Assembly (NCBI RefSeq): GCF_900141865.1
Contig: NZ_FQYW01000009.1
Coordinates: 1 to 64,000, forward strand
Direction of reading: 5' to 3'
Origin: Anaerovibrio lipolyticus DSM 3074
Lineage (GTDB): Bacteria > Bacillota > Negativicutes > Selenomonadales > Selenomonadaceae
Length of the DNA: 64,000 nt
Shown: one piece after another, positions 31,718-41,441 of the stretch
Layout: each line of letters starts with the position of its first letter
Numbering within the stretch: the stretch's first letter is position 1
Notes under the pieces: generated by a model
Databases searched by the model: none
Told to the model about the DNA's origin: nothing
The model's input: the letters and a program-made list of their open reading frames with translations, nothing else
Position numbers and translations under genes: made by a program

Positions 31718-33100
31718 TTATCCATTAATTTCCGCAACCTTCAGTGCCTTATCTGCTGATAATCCACCTTTTTCTGCCTCAACATAAAGTGGAACATCCA
31801 TATCCACAGGTACACCCATGGCCTTTTCCAAAGTCACACGATAAAGATTATATTGGTAAAGGGCATTGGAATAATTTGATCTGGCCTGAGTCAGCTTTTC
31901 CTGGGCATCCAGCAAATTTAGCAATATATCTACGCCTTCCTCATAACGGACTTGGGCTATAGTATAGCTTTCCTCAGCTTGCTTCACCGCCGCTGTAGCT
32001 TCTTTGATGTTTTTTTCCGCAATTTTCATTCTCTCGTATGCGGAACGTGTTTCCAGGCTAATATTCTTTTTTGTATATTCAGCATTATATTGTGATTGCT
32101 GTACCAAGGCATCAGCTTGGGATACATTGGCGGCAGTTACACCGTTATCAAAAATATTCCATTTAAAATTTATAACTGCGGATAGACTATCAGTACTTTC
32201 CATGCCAAAGGGTTGCCCTCCTGCAATCCCTCTTCCGATACTGCCGGAAACCTTTGGCCGATAGCCGGCCTTAGCTATATCTTTATTGGCATCAGCTATT
32301 TTTATACCATAATCTGCAGCGATTCCATCAGGACGATGCTCAAGAGCATATTCCTCGCATTCCCAAAGCTCTTTTGGATATGGTTCATAGGAAAATACAT
32401 CTGTAGGCTCCACATTAACATTGTTGGAAAGGCCCATTGCATTAATTAAATCATATTTTGCAATTTCCATATTGCCCAAGGCTGACACCAGACTTTGACG
32501 GTTATTGGCCAAGCGTACCTCCATCATCAGCACATCCGCCTTGGCTACAGCACCTTCACTGAATTGTTCATTAATCAGCCTTAATTGGCTATTGGACATT
32601 TCCACTGCCTCCTTTGCAATTCTGGCCACATCCTTTTGATGCAGAAGATTTGCGTAGGCATTAGCTGTTTTGTACCTCACAGTCTGCTTTACATTTTCCA
32701 GATTCAAATCCGCCTGATTTAACAAATAGCGGTTCTTATCAATCTTTCCTTCCAGTTCTCCACCAGTATAAACAGGAATCGTAAGACTCCAGCTGTTGGA
32801 ATATGAAGTATTATAAAAATACCTTCCAGTTCTACGAGATCTGTTACGACTGAAATTAGATTCCCAACCTACAGTTGGACCATCGGACCGCCGGGCAGAT
32901 GACAGTCCCCATTTGCTGGCTTCCCTTCCCTTTTCTGCTGCATGAATCTGATCATTATTACTCAAAGCAATATCAATGCTTTCAGCCAGGGAAAGGCTCA
33001 AATTTTCTTCCGTATTTTCAATGACAGGCTGTGATTCGGCTGCAACCTGCCCTATATTACAGGCTACCAGCATTAAAGCTAAAATAAATGATTTCTTCAT
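31718..33100 (-). CDS. TolC-family outer-membrane channel
   Basis: 460 residues with a signal peptide (MKKSFILALMLVACNIGQVAAES). The two-fold repeat of long helices is typical of the outer-membrane efflux family: first half SLAESIDIALSNNDQIHAAEKGREASKWGL onward, second half EEYALEHRPDGIAADYGIKIADANKDI onward, with LLNLLDAQEKLTQARSNYSNALYQYN near the end. It should form the trimeric channel through the outer membrane for the exporter encoded upstream. The ATG at 33100 is preferred; a GTG at 33112 lies within the AAGG ribosome-binding region. It sits 22 bases after the ABC gene (10 if the GTG is used) and is the last intact gene of the export operon. An adhesin relic and a terminator follow. 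Confidence 0.92.
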   Translation of the reverse strand: MKKSFILALMLVACNIGQVAAESQPVIENTEENLSLSLAESIDIALSNNDQIHAAEKGREASKWGLSSARRSDGPTVGWESNFSRNRSRRTGRYFYNTSYSNSWSLTIPVYTGGELEGKIDKNRYLLNQADLNLENVKQTVRYKTANAYANLLHQKDVARIAKEAVEMSNSQLRLINEQFSEGAVAKADVLMMEVRLANNRQSLVSALGNMEIAKYDLINAMGLSNNVNVEPTDVFSYEPYPKELWECEEYALEHRPDGIAADYGIKIADANKDIAKAGYRPKVSGSIGRGIAGGQPFGMESTDSLSAVINFKWNIFDNGVTAANVSQADALVQQSQYNAEYTKKNISLETRSAYERMKIAEKNIKEATAAVKQAEESYTIAQVRYEEGVDILLNLLDAQEKLTQARSNYSNALYQYNLYRVTLEKAMGVPVDMDVPLYVEAEKGGLSADKALKVAEING

Positions 33101-33122
33101 AAATGGATTCACCTTCTACAAT

Positions 33123-35891
33123 CTATGCTATTTGCCTTTTTACAAGGTCAGCAAATATACCACCTTTTTCCACAAGCTCATCAAAGGTACCCATTTCCGC
33201 TAAACGACCATCATCCATGACAATGATGCGATCGCAGTTCCTTATGGTGGACAAGCGGTGGGCTACAATTATACGGGTGGCTTTTAGCTTATCCAAGCTG
33301 CGGGTAACAATTGCCTGGGAACGATTATCCAATGCACTGGTGGCTTCATCAAAAATAAGCAAAGAAGGTTTTCCGGCCAGAGCCCGGGCTATAAGAATAC
33401 GCTGACGCTGGCCACCGGAAATATTAGAGCTGCCCTCACTGATTACTGTCTGCATACCCATTGGCATTTCCGCAATATCCTCAGCCACGCCTGCTGCCTC
33501 AGCGGCATCCCAGGCGTCGTCCTGGGTCAGATTTCTTGTACCTACGATGTTTGTATAGATATCCCCGGTCATAAGCTGGCCATTTTGCAATACAACACCT
33601 AACTGTGAACGAACCGAAGGAAGGGACAAGTCTGCCAGATTCTGTCCATCGTAGGAAATACTGCCCTTTTGTGGTTGTTCAAAGCCCAATAGCAAACGAA
33701 CCAAGGTGCTTTTCCCACTGCCGGATTTACCAACAATGGCAACATTTTCGCCAGCAGCAATAGAAAAGCTAACGTTATGAATAACGTCATCGCCCTTAAC
33801 TTCTATGGTTCCTCCATTGCCATCTGGTACTACCAACGTATATGCAAAGGACAGATTTCCCACCTCAAGGGCCCCGGAGAGCTGCCCAGCATCCTGCTTT
33901 TCCTCGTTGCTTTCCGGAACCTCATTTAAAATCGGCTTGAGATTTTCAATCTGAGGCTGAATGGCGAAATATTTGCCAATAAGGCCAAGGACTCCGCCTA
34001 TTACACCATTAAAGCTGCTATAAGCTGAATTAAAGGCGATAAATTGAGCATAAGTAATACCGCTCTTAACAGTCTTACCATCCGGACCCAATTCATTCAT
34101 ACCATACATTGCTATCCAATAAAGAATCATTGTAAGAACAAACGGCTGAATGCTGGAAATAATGGAGGTATAGTTATTCTGCCACCGCAGCTTATATTCC
34201 CATTTCCAATGCTCACCAAAGGTTGATGCCCAAAGATTATATGCTTGCTCCTCGCCACCCTGCACACGGAATTTTGCAAGTCCTGCAAAAATTTGTTGTA
34301 CCATACCAGCAGACTTATTGCCTGCATCAATGATTTTGCGCTGGAAATACAGTGTTCGGCGCATTACAGCCATGACAAACAGGGAATAGATCAGCCAAAC
34401 TACAACTGCTGCAGCTGTGAGTTTTATGCTGTAGTAGCACATGAGGAAAATACTCCAAAATGAGAATATAAAGCTCAAAATAGAGCCAACGAATTCGCCG
34501 GACGCCAAGCTCTTGGCAACGCCAATTCCTCCCATACGGCTGGCCAATTCCCCCACAGTAAAACGACGGAAAAATTTGGTAGGCAGCTGCATAAGACGTC
34601 CCCACATGGCAGCCTCTGCCGAAATCTCAATACGGGTTGAAATACGCATTACTGCTATAGAGCGGACTATTCCCAAGGCAGCTGTGGTAAAGCTGGTTAC
34701 CATCAGGGCCTGGGTTACTGTGGCCAGTCCCTGCCTATCTAAAATAGGTATAATATCCTGGAATATGGTTTCAGTAATTATTGGAGTAGCTAATGGAATA
34801 CAGCCACCAAATAAACTGCAAATTATTATGGTTCGATAATCAGCTATCCAGCATTGATGGAAAATGAATTTAATTAAATCCCAAAGCTTCAGCTTGCGGG
34901 AAGGAAAACCAGCGTAGCAGGCAAAAGCATCCTTTTCGATATTTTTTGCTACTTCTTCAGTTACTAATATGCCCTCAGGCTTGTGCCGCAATATGGCACG
35001 ATAAACCTCCGGCTGTTCTGGTATAAGTGCAGCCAATTCTTTTTCCCCTGTGTCTGGGGAGGTGTAATAGCCTATCATAACCCCTGTATCCTGCTTATAC
35101 CAACCCTTAGGAAGGGTTATGAGGCGCATCTGCATATTTCCTTTTTGCATCAGACGGCGTATCAGACCAATATTATCCAATTTTTTGGCATTTTCTTCTG
35201 ATATGCCTATGGATTCAATTGGCATTTTTAATGCCTTGCCAACCTGTTGCACCACAAAGGTTGTATCCATAGTTGTTTGCTGGGATGAAGAAACTTCTGC
35301 TTCACCGGCAAAAATATGCTCTTCACCGATTAAGCTGCGAATACCATTTTCTACCAATATTTTACGGGCCTTTTCCCGCATACTGATTCGTCTTGATAAT
35401 CTGGTATCTTCAGCACCAAACCTCATTCCCAAAAACATAGACAGGACCTCTTCATGGTCCTTAAGCTCTGCAATTACTTGCTCCTGGCTGTCCATCTCTT
35501 TAAAAACATTACCTTTAAGCCAGGACTGGAGCATATCATCTCCCTTATCTGCCATAAGACGCAGCCAGGAGATTTCCATAAGGCGACCAAACCAGTGCTG
35601 AGCTACCCTAGCCAACTCATTGGCTTCAAGCTCATCAAAGGCAATTTCTGATAACTCAGCATCTTCCAAAGCATACAACTGAATATTTATCTCATCGAAT
35701 TCATCAATGGAAGGAAATATGCACTCTCCCTCCTGAGCATTGATGAGATAATTTTGTCTAAAGGAAAGCTCATCATCTCCGTCTTTGGTGGTAGCATAAA
35801 CCTCCACAATACCGGACATGACCTTTATTAATTTTTTATTGTCATATAACTGGAAGCGTTGGCCAGATAATAGCTTATGTGTTTTTATCAT
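33123..35891 (-). CDS. NHLP-type ABC exporter, permease/ATPase with N-terminal extension
   Basis: 922 residues. The first ~330 form a cytoplasmic extension; its start (LLSGQRFQLYDNKKLIKVMSGIVEVYA) resembles a cyclic-nucleotide-binding-like fold. An ABC type 1 membrane domain follows (~350-640), then the ATPase: Walker A IVGKSGSGKSTLVRLL, signature NISGGQRQR, Walker B SLLIFDEATSALD. This layout, without a C39 peptidase, matches the second ABC subunit of NHLP/NHLM bacteriocin export systems, which works with a peptidase-bearing partner, here the gene directly upstream with a 13-base gap. AAGGAGG precedes the ATG with good spacing. It probably forms a heterodimer or parallel exporter in the inner membrane. 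The role of the extension is unknown. Confidence 0.88.
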   Translation of the reverse strand: MIKTHKLLSGQRFQLYDNKKLIKVMSGIVEVYATTKDGDDELSFRQNYLINAQEGECIFPSIDEFDEINIQLYALEDAELSEIAFDELEANELARVAQHWFGRLMEISWLRLMADKGDDMLQSWLKGNVFKEMDSQEQVIAELKDHEEVLSMFLGMRFGAEDTRLSRRISMREKARKILVENGIRSLIGEEHIFAGEAEVSSSQQTTMDTTFVVQQVGKALKMPIESIGISEENAKKLDNIGLIRRLMQKGNMQMRLITLPKGWYKQDTGVMIGYYTSPDTGEKELAALIPEQPEVYRAILRHKPEGILVTEEVAKNIEKDAFACYAGFPSRKLKLWDLIKFIFHQCWIADYRTIIICSLFGGCIPLATPIITETIFQDIIPILDRQGLATVTQALMVTSFTTAALGIVRSIAVMRISTRIEISAEAAMWGRLMQLPTKFFRRFTVGELASRMGGIGVAKSLASGEFVGSILSFIFSFWSIFLMCYYSIKLTAAAVVVWLIYSLFVMAVMRRTLYFQRKIIDAGNKSAGMVQQIFAGLAKFRVQGGEEQAYNLWASTFGEHWKWEYKLRWQNNYTSIISSIQPFVLTMILYWIAMYGMNELGPDGKTVKSGITYAQFIAFNSAYSSFNGVIGGVLGLIGKYFAIQPQIENLKPILNEVPESNEEKQDAGQLSGALEVGNLSFAYTLVVPDGNGGTIEVKGDDVIHNVSFSIAAGENVAIVGKSGSGKSTLVRLLLGFEQPQKGSISYDGQNLADLSLPSVRSQLGVVLQNGQLMTGDIYTNIVGTRNLTQDDAWDAAEAAGVAEDIAEMPMGMQTVISEGSSNISGGQRQRILIARALAGKPSLLIFDEATSALDNRSQAIVTRSLDKLKATRIIVAHRLSTIRNCDRIIVMDDGRLAEMGTFDELVEKGGIFADLVKRQIA

Positions 35892-35904
35892 TGGCTTTGC
35901 CTCC

Positions 35905-38139
35905 TTACTGCTCTACAATTTCCATATCTTCCTGCTCACGTTCTTCAATAAGATGTCTATATGGTCCATCGTGCTTCATCATTTCGCGATGAACGCCTCT
36001 TTCCACAATCTTGCCATTTGAAAGTACAATGATTTCATCACAGTCTCTGATAGTGGAAAGACGGTGAGCCACAATAATACAGGTACAACCACGATGACGA
36101 ATATTTTCCAATACAATTTTCTCTGTAATAGGATCAAGGGCACTGGTGGCTTCATCCAATATCAAAATGGAAGGATTCAGAGCCAAAGCCCGGGCGATTT
36201 CAAGACGCTGCCGCTGACCTCCGGAGAAATTGAGTCCCCCCTCTGATACCAGAGCCTCATAACCACCACTTAGCTTCATTATATCATCATGTATGCAGGC
36301 ATCCTTTGCAGCTTGAACAATCTCACTTCTTCGCACCGTATTGTCAAAGAGTGAAATGTTTTCCGCCACTGTACCACTTATAAGGAAAATATCCTGATCT
36401 ACTGCAGCCAGTGAGCTAAGTATAACCTTACGGGGCAGCTTTCTGCGTGACACTCCGTCAAAGGACAGGATACCACCCCATTCCTCATAAAGTCCTGTAA
36501 TAACCTTGGCAATTGTGGATTTACCACTGCCAGAAGCTCCTACTATCGCTATCCATTCACCTGGGCGGGCATGAAGGTTAAAGTCTGAAATCAGAGGCTT
36601 TTCCAATGGACTATAACCAAAGCTGATATCTTCCATTCGGAGGTCACCTGAAAGCCTATCACGAGGATAGGACTGCTGAGCTTCTTCTTCCTCTGTAGGG
36701 AAATTCAATCTGTCAACTTCATAACAACGCACATCATTTAGACGCTGCATCTGCATTTCTGTAGTCTGCAGAGTGGAGCCCAAACCTACCAGGGCGTTTA
36801 CTGGTGCTGTAAAGGAGCCCATCAGATGCTGAAACGCCATGAACATACCGGCAGTCATAGCACCCTCCATTATGGAGAAACCACCTATGGTCATAATCAA
36901 TGCCCCATTAACACCTGATAATAATGTTGGCAAGATGGTTACTGACAATGACCAAAGAGCTGTTTCCTGAGAGGCAGTCAAAACCTTGGTCTGATACCCA
37001 GCCCATTTTGTAAAGAAATCTGATTCATCACCGTTGGCCTTAATAGTTTCAATCATTCTAAGACCATTCATGGCCACACCATAGGCCTTGCCCGCATCCT
37101 GCTGAATACGCATGTTTAAATCGGTAAGATGACGACGCATAGCCAAAAACAGTATGATTTCCACAGACATAAAGCACACACCGATAATTGTCAAGGTAAC
37201 ATTATATTGCAGCAACAGTAACAGATAGAAAAATGCTACAAACAAATCCAATGCTGCGGTAGCCGCCGGTCCGGACAATACACCGGCAATAGACTCATTA
37301 AAGGCCACGCGGCCTGCTACCTCAGCTGCATACCTTTGATGGAAAAATTGCATTGGCAGCTTCAACAGATGCCAAAAATATCTGGATGAATCCGATAACG
37401 TGAGCTTTCGCTGCCACAAGGTCAATACAACAGCCCTCAGCCAAGTTATAATACCAGATACTATGAAGGACAGGGTCATGGCAATACAGAAATTAGTCAT
37501 CCATTCCGGATGTTTTCTTGTCAAAATATCATCAAGGAAAATCTGGGACATAACCGGGCTGGCCAATCCCGGAATAATTGCGCACAGCTCCAAAATCAGA
37601 ATAAAGGTCATGGCCCAACGGTCTTCCATTAGCTTATGGAACATATCCTTGTATACGTTGTACCGGCGACCCTCCTTCTGGAAATTCTCATTTGGGGTAA
37701 TGTGGAGAGACACCCCCGTATAGGAAGTACGAAACTCCTCAAGGGGAACTGTTCTCCGTCCCATGGCAGGATCATTGAGATAGGCCTTGCCATTCTTTAT
37801 TCCTTCCAAAACCACAAAATGATTAAATTCCCAATGTATTATCAAGGGAAATATTTTTTCTGATTCCAATTTTAAAATATCATTGGTGGTCCAACGATAA
37901 CCATTGGCCTCACAGTTACGGTTTCTTGCTGCCCTTATAACGCAGCTTGCCTTGGAACCATCGCGATTTACACCGCATTCTGCTCTCAGCTTCTCCAGGG
38001 GTATCCATAAGCCATAATGGGCGAGAATCATGGCCAAAGATGCAGCACCACATTCTGTAGCCTCCATCTGAAGTATAGTAGGTACCTTAACCCGTTGGTG
38101 ACTGCTGGAAAAGAAATCTTTTATTTTTTCCACTAACAT
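35905..38139 (-). CDS. NHLP-type ABC exporter with C39 leader peptidase
   Basis: 744 residues. An N-terminal C39 peptidase has Cys30 in MEATECGAASLAM, His107 in FNHFVVLEG and Asp123 in LNDPA, so the catalytic triad is intact. The membrane domain (~170-460) carries about six segments. The ATPase has Walker A IVGASGSGKSTIAKVITG, signature NFSGGQRQR and Walker B ILILDEATSALD. Such proteins cleave a double-glycine-type leader and export the cargo. Family resemblance and neighbours point to the NHLP/NHLM bacteriocin class, whose precursors carry nitrile-hydratase-like or Nif11 leaders. No such precursor is seen in the window. The gene starts four bases after the HlyD-like gene. Confidence 0.9.
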   Translation of the reverse strand: MLVEKIKDFFSSSHQRVKVPTILQMEATECGAASLAMILAHYGLWIPLEKLRAECGVNRDGSKASCVIRAARNRNCEANGYRWTTNDILKLESEKIFPLIIHWEFNHFVVLEGIKNGKAYLNDPAMGRRTVPLEEFRTSYTGVSLHITPNENFQKEGRRYNVYKDMFHKLMEDRWAMTFILILELCAIIPGLASPVMSQIFLDDILTRKHPEWMTNFCIAMTLSFIVSGIITWLRAVVLTLWQRKLTLSDSSRYFWHLLKLPMQFFHQRYAAEVAGRVAFNESIAGVLSGPAATAALDLFVAFFYLLLLLQYNVTLTIIGVCFMSVEIILFLAMRRHLTDLNMRIQQDAGKAYGVAMNGLRMIETIKANGDESDFFTKWAGYQTKVLTASQETALWSLSVTILPTLLSGVNGALIMTIGGFSIMEGAMTAGMFMAFQHLMGSFTAPVNALVGLGSTLQTTEMQMQRLNDVRCYEVDRLNFPTEEEEAQQSYPRDRLSGDLRMEDISFGYSPLEKPLISDFNLHARPGEWIAIVGASGSGKSTIAKVITGLYEEWGGILSFDGVSRRKLPRKVILSSLAAVDQDIFLISGTVAENISLFDNTVRRSEIVQAAKDACIHDDIMKLSGGYEALVSEGGLNFSGGQRQRLEIARALALNPSILILDEATSALDPITEKIVLENIRHRGCTCIIVAHRLSTIRDCDEIIVLSNGKIVERGVHREMMKHDGPYRHLIEEREQEDMEIVEQ

Positions 38140-38143
38140 ATCA

Positions 38144-39121
38144 TCACCTGTTTCTCAGCCACTGGCTTAAACGATAAAAAACTTTTTCGATAGGAGGACG
38201 ACGCTCAATAATAATCGTGCCAGTACAAAAGCTTCCAGCAGTAATCGGTTTGTGTTCTCCCACAGAAGAAGTCCACAAATACCCTGATTCAGAGCCAGGA
38301 TCCTTTACCAAATCGAATATCACTTCCATTACGGCACCCTGCTGTGCCTGAAGAATAGCTTGAACCAGCTGTTCATTATTTAATGTGGACTGCATGGTTT
38401 GGGCAGACACAGGATACTGGGAAACAGAACGAACCGTTCCCAATAGGCTTCCGCTTTGGGAAATATCTACACCACCAGGAGCAATCTGAATAGTCTGACC
38501 TGGCTTTACACTTTTACCCTTATTTACAGATACGTACATGATACCGCTCAATTCATTGCGTCCATCATCATTCCGCACTGTAATAATTGGAGATCCGGTA
38601 CCAATAACAGCACCCTCCTGCACCATTATTTCATCTACTGTACCACTGCGTGTGGAATAAACATATTCTGTTGTTTCCTTCTGATAACGACGTGAATCGA
38701 ATTCATGTACCTTGTTTTTTGCATCACGATTACTGGAAGCCAATTCAGGATTGTACTGGGCCATACGGGTTGCCGCCGTTTCCTGAGGCAGCTCTATATG
38801 GGCTATCATGGCTCCCTTTTTTATTTTTTCTCCAGGGTGTACATAAACCTTATCTATCTTGCCGCCAGCCACAGAAGACACCTTTGAAACACCAGAGGAA
38901 TCCATAATCATGCCTACCCCCTCTGCCTTGACGGTGAAGGAACCAAATATTGACCATATCACAACAGCCACCATCATGACGGCCACTGCCACAAGGCCCA
39001 TCCAGCCTATAGGACTTGTTATAGGCAACACAGTATCCAGCTGTTCCGGGGAACGCAGCTTATCCAATGCTTCCTTGCTAAAAATACCATTCTTTTCGCT
39101 ACCCCATTGTTTTTCAGCCAT
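38144..39121 (-). CDS. HlyD-type adaptor of NHLP export system
   Basis: 325 residues with one membrane segment (WMGLVAVAVMMVAVVIWSIFG, ~40-61) after a cytoplasmic N-terminus that includes KLRSPEQLDTVLPITSP, a hallmark of NHLM secretion proteins. A lipoyl/barrel-sandwich half-motif follows (GGKIDKVYVHPGEKIKKGAMIAHIE), then a short hairpin, the second half (RSGTVDEIMVQEGAVIGTGSP) and a beta-barrel. It has no long coiled-coil, so it may reach TolC only with help from the adaptor encoded upstream. It links the inner-membrane ABC proteins to the periplasm. It starts one base after the upstream stop, with GGAGGGG overlapping that gene's end. Confidence 0.87.
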   Translation of the reverse strand: MAEKQWGSEKNGIFSKEALDKLRSPEQLDTVLPITSPIGWMGLVAVAVMMVAVVIWSIFGSFTVKAEGVGMIMDSSGVSKVSSVAGGKIDKVYVHPGEKIKKGAMIAHIELPQETAATRMAQYNPELASSNRDAKNKVHEFDSRRYQKETTEYVYSTRSGTVDEIMVQEGAVIGTGSPIITVRNDDGRNELSGIMYVSVNKGKSVKPGQTIQIAPGGVDISQSGSLLGTVRSVSQYPVSAQTMQSTLNNEQLVQAILQAQQGAVMEVIFDLVKDPGSESGYLWTSSVGEHKPITAGSFCTGTIIIERRPPIEKVFYRLSQWLRNR

Positions 39122-39122
39122 A

Positions 39123-40289
39123 TTATTCCCCTCCCTCCGGTTTGATATTTACCTTCATTCCATCACTAAGGCCATCAACACTTCCTACTACCACAGCATC
39201 GCCTTCTGAAAGGCCTGATAATACCTCAATGTATACTCCATCATCACAACCGCTTTTAATAGAACGCAAATGAACGATGCCGTCTGCATCCACCACATAT
39301 ACCTTGTCATTGGATTTGTCCACCATGGCATCCAATGGCACAGTAAGGCAATGATAATCCTTATATGTATACATAGTTACGCCTGTATATGTCATAGGCT
39401 CAAGTATTCTGACACGGTTATCTACTTCCCAAACTGTACGTCTGATGGCTGCCGGCTCCGACAATGGAGGTACTATTTCCTTCAGAACGCCAATTATTTC
39501 CGTATTGCCACCTAAATTGCCTGCACCAAAATCAGTGTCATAGGCCTTTCCCATGGACCAATGATCAGGGAATCTTAAATAAGCCCTATCTCCAACGTTA
39601 AAATGATATATTTCACTGTCAGCAAGATTTACAGAAAAGTTAAGATAATCAAAATTACCTACCAATGCCACAGGGGTTCCGGCCTGTACATAAGAACCTG
39701 TCTGCTGATACACAAGAAGTACATCTCCATCAACAGGAGCTTTTACATTCAGCCAACCCTGCTGAACATACAGCTGATTTCTTTGAGCTTCAGCCTCCTG
39801 CAAGGCCTCCCTGGCAGCAAGATATTGGGCTTCAGATGCTTCATATTTTTCCTGTGAAGTAGCTTCTTTCTTCATAAGACGCCCTTGACGCTGGTATACA
39901 CTATAGGCCTGAGCCAGCTGTGCCTCCGCACGGCTAACTGTGCTGGAAGACTGCTGGATTTTCAGAGGAATTTGTTCATTTATCAATGACACCAGAATAT
40001 CACCCTTATGTACAGGAGCATTTTTTTCCACCAGCCAGTTAGTAAGACGGCCATCCGTAAGTGCTATGGCATCAGCCATATTATCAGAGCTAAAACGTAC
40101 TGCCGGGAGAGAAACTGTTGGATGTATATCCCTGTACTCAGCCTTGGCAGTAGACAGCTGTATAACACGGTTATCCATTCGTCTGGCTATCTGGTGTTCA
40201 TCGCTGTAATTCAGCCAAGCACCATAGCCCACCAAACCAAGGGCCAAAACCAATATAACGGCTATACCTATATAAAAATATCTTTTCAT
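39123..40289 (-). CDS. RND/HlyD-type periplasmic adaptor
   Basis: 388 residues. A single N-terminal membrane anchor (YIGIAVILVLALGLVGYGAWL) is followed by a lipoyl half-motif (GRLTNWLVEKNAPVHKGDILV). A coiled-coil hairpin of ~70 residues comes next (SRAEAQLAQAYSVYQRQG to LQEAEAQRNQLYVQQ), then the second lipoyl half (KAPVDGDVLLVYQQTGSYVQ), a beta-barrel and a membrane-proximal domain. This architecture is usual for adaptors of RND or MacB-type pumps, but no RND gene is present. It is the first gene of the NHLP-type operon and could supply the TolC-contacting hairpin lacking in the HlyD-like protein next to it. The ATG follows GAAAGGA. Confidence 0.87.
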   Translation of the reverse strand: MKRYFYIGIAVILVLALGLVGYGAWLNYSDEHQIARRMDNRVIQLSTAKAEYRDIHPTVSLPAVRFSSDNMADAIALTDGRLTNWLVEKNAPVHKGDILVSLINEQIPLKIQQSSSTVSRAEAQLAQAYSVYQRQGRLMKKEATSQEKYEASEAQYLAAREALQEAEAQRNQLYVQQGWLNVKAPVDGDVLLVYQQTGSYVQAGTPVALVGNFDYLNFSVNLADSEIYHFNVGDRAYLRFPDHWSMGKAYDTDFGAGNLGGNTEIIGVLKEIVPPLSEPAAIRRTVWEVDNRVRILEPMTYTGVTMYTYKDYHCLTVPLDAMVDKSNDKVYVVDADGIVHLRSIKSGCDDGVYIEVLSGLSEGDAVVVGSVDGLSDGMKVNIKPEGGE

Positions 40290-40390
40290 ATTCTCGTGTC
40301 CTTTCTCTTATTAGCACTATCTCATAATTCCACAATACATATATGAAATAAAGGGATATATCTTTCATCAAAATTAACCTATGATTTTAT

Positions 40391-40419
40391 ATTATACTAT
40401 CTTATTTTGTTTTCTACAA
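40391..40419 (-). promoter_or_regulatory. Promoter of the export operon
   Basis: On the reverse strand TTGTAG (40414-40419), a 17-base AT-rich spacer and a perfect TATAAT (40391-40396) give a housekeeping-type promoter about 100 bases upstream of the first adaptor gene. No operator-like palindrome is obvious in the leader. Confidence 0.65.
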
Positions 40420-40441
40420 AAAGTATGTATTTCCTTTAAAT

Positions 40442-40480
40442 AAAAAAACAGCCAGCAAAAGTTTATTTTTGCTGACTGGC
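40442..40480 (-). terminator. Terminator after serine acetyltransferase
   Basis: On the reverse strand CAGCAAAA pairs with TTTTGCTG, with extra outer pairing through GCCAG, followed by seven T. It lies 20 bases past the cysE-like stop codon and just upstream of the export-operon promoter. Confidence 0.85.
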
Positions 40481-40499
40481 ATTATGAACACATAGTATT

Positions 40500-41411
40500 T
40501 TATTTTTTATCCGGTATAATCTGTAGCTCTCCCTTGCCGTTGCTGACTCTCATACCAGGAGCGACGGAGCTGGTTATAAAGCAGTTACCGCTAATAATAC
40601 ACCCATCCCCGATAATCGTTTCCCCTCCAAGGATGGAGGCATTGGAGTATATGGTTACATCATTGCCAATAGTCGGATGGCGTCGTCGGCCACGAAGGCT
40701 CTGACCACCTCTGGTAGACAGGCCACCAAGAGTAACCCCCTGATAGAGCTTTACTCTGTCACCAATGATGGTGGTCTCACCTATTACCACACCTGTTCCA
40801 TGGTCGATGAAGAAATACTCCCCTATCTGGGCGCCTGGATGGATATCTACCCCTGTACGACTGTGGGCATGCTCCGTCATTATTCGTGGAATCATGGGAA
40901 CCTCCAGCTTGTACAGCACATGAGCTATACGGTTTACCATAATGGCATAAAAGCCAGGATAGGAAAAAATAATCTCGTCAAAGCTGGTAGCCGCCGGGTC
41001 CCCGTCATATCCCGCCTGAATATCCTTCTTTAAAAGCTGACGGATTTCGGGAAGTGAATCCACAAAAATTCCCACTATGGCCTCAGCGTGATCCCTTCTC
41101 ATCTCATCGTTTTTATTACAGTAATCCGGATGCTGCTGAAGGGATACCATAACCTGATCTGTTAGACAATTAACAACATTGGAAAGTCTGGTACCCATTT
41201 CATATTTTAATGAATAGGTGCCGGGAGTTTTCTCATTTGCAAAATGTGCTGGGAAAAGAATAGCCACAAGATTATCCAAAATACCGATAATGGCATCCCT
41301 GTCCAGCTGCAAATGCTCAAATAGCTTACTGGCAGAATGGGATTCAACCACATCAGCAAATATATCATTTGTAACACCCTGTATCTTTTCCTCCATTATT
41401 GCCATTGACAT
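40500..41411 (-). CDS. cysE: Serine O-acetyltransferase (EpsC/CysE type)
   Basis: 303 residues from the ATG at 41411, which lies six bases after GGAGAGG; a TTG at 41426 overlaps that site and is less likely. The enzyme makes O-acetylserine from serine and acetyl-CoA for cysteine synthesis. An alpha-helical N-terminal half (the long EpsC form) precedes a left-handed beta-helix of hexapeptide repeats: [40 protein letters not shown], then [20 protein letters not shown]. The HP, DHGTG and GGLS-type motifs are the expected catalytic and substrate-binding parts. It lies 30 bases downstream of the gamma-carbonic anhydrase-like gene. Confidence 0.9.
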   Translation of the reverse strand: MSMAIMEEKIQGVTNDIFADVVESHSASKLFEHLQLDRDAIIGILDNLVAILFPAHFANEKTPGTYSLKYEMGTRLSNVVNCLTDQVMVSLQQHPDYCNKNDEMRRDHAEAIVGIFVDSLPEIRQLLKKDIQAGYDGDPAATSFDEIIFSYPGFYAIMVNRIAHVLYKLEVPMIPRIMTEHAHSRTGVDIHPGAQIGEYFFIDHGTGVVIGETTIIGDRVKLYQGVTLGGLSTRGGQSLRGRRRHPTIGNDVTIYSNASILGGETIIGDGCIISGNCFITSSVAPGMRVSNGKGELQIIPDKK

Positions 41412-41441
41412 GAAAAACCTCTCCAAACACTACACTAATTT

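Noticed and set aside
31718-40499. A bacteriocin precursor or NHLP/Nif11 leader peptide near the exporter
   Set aside because: Intergenic gaps are short, and the one longer gap (40290-40499) holds only a promoter and a terminator, with no leader-like frame.
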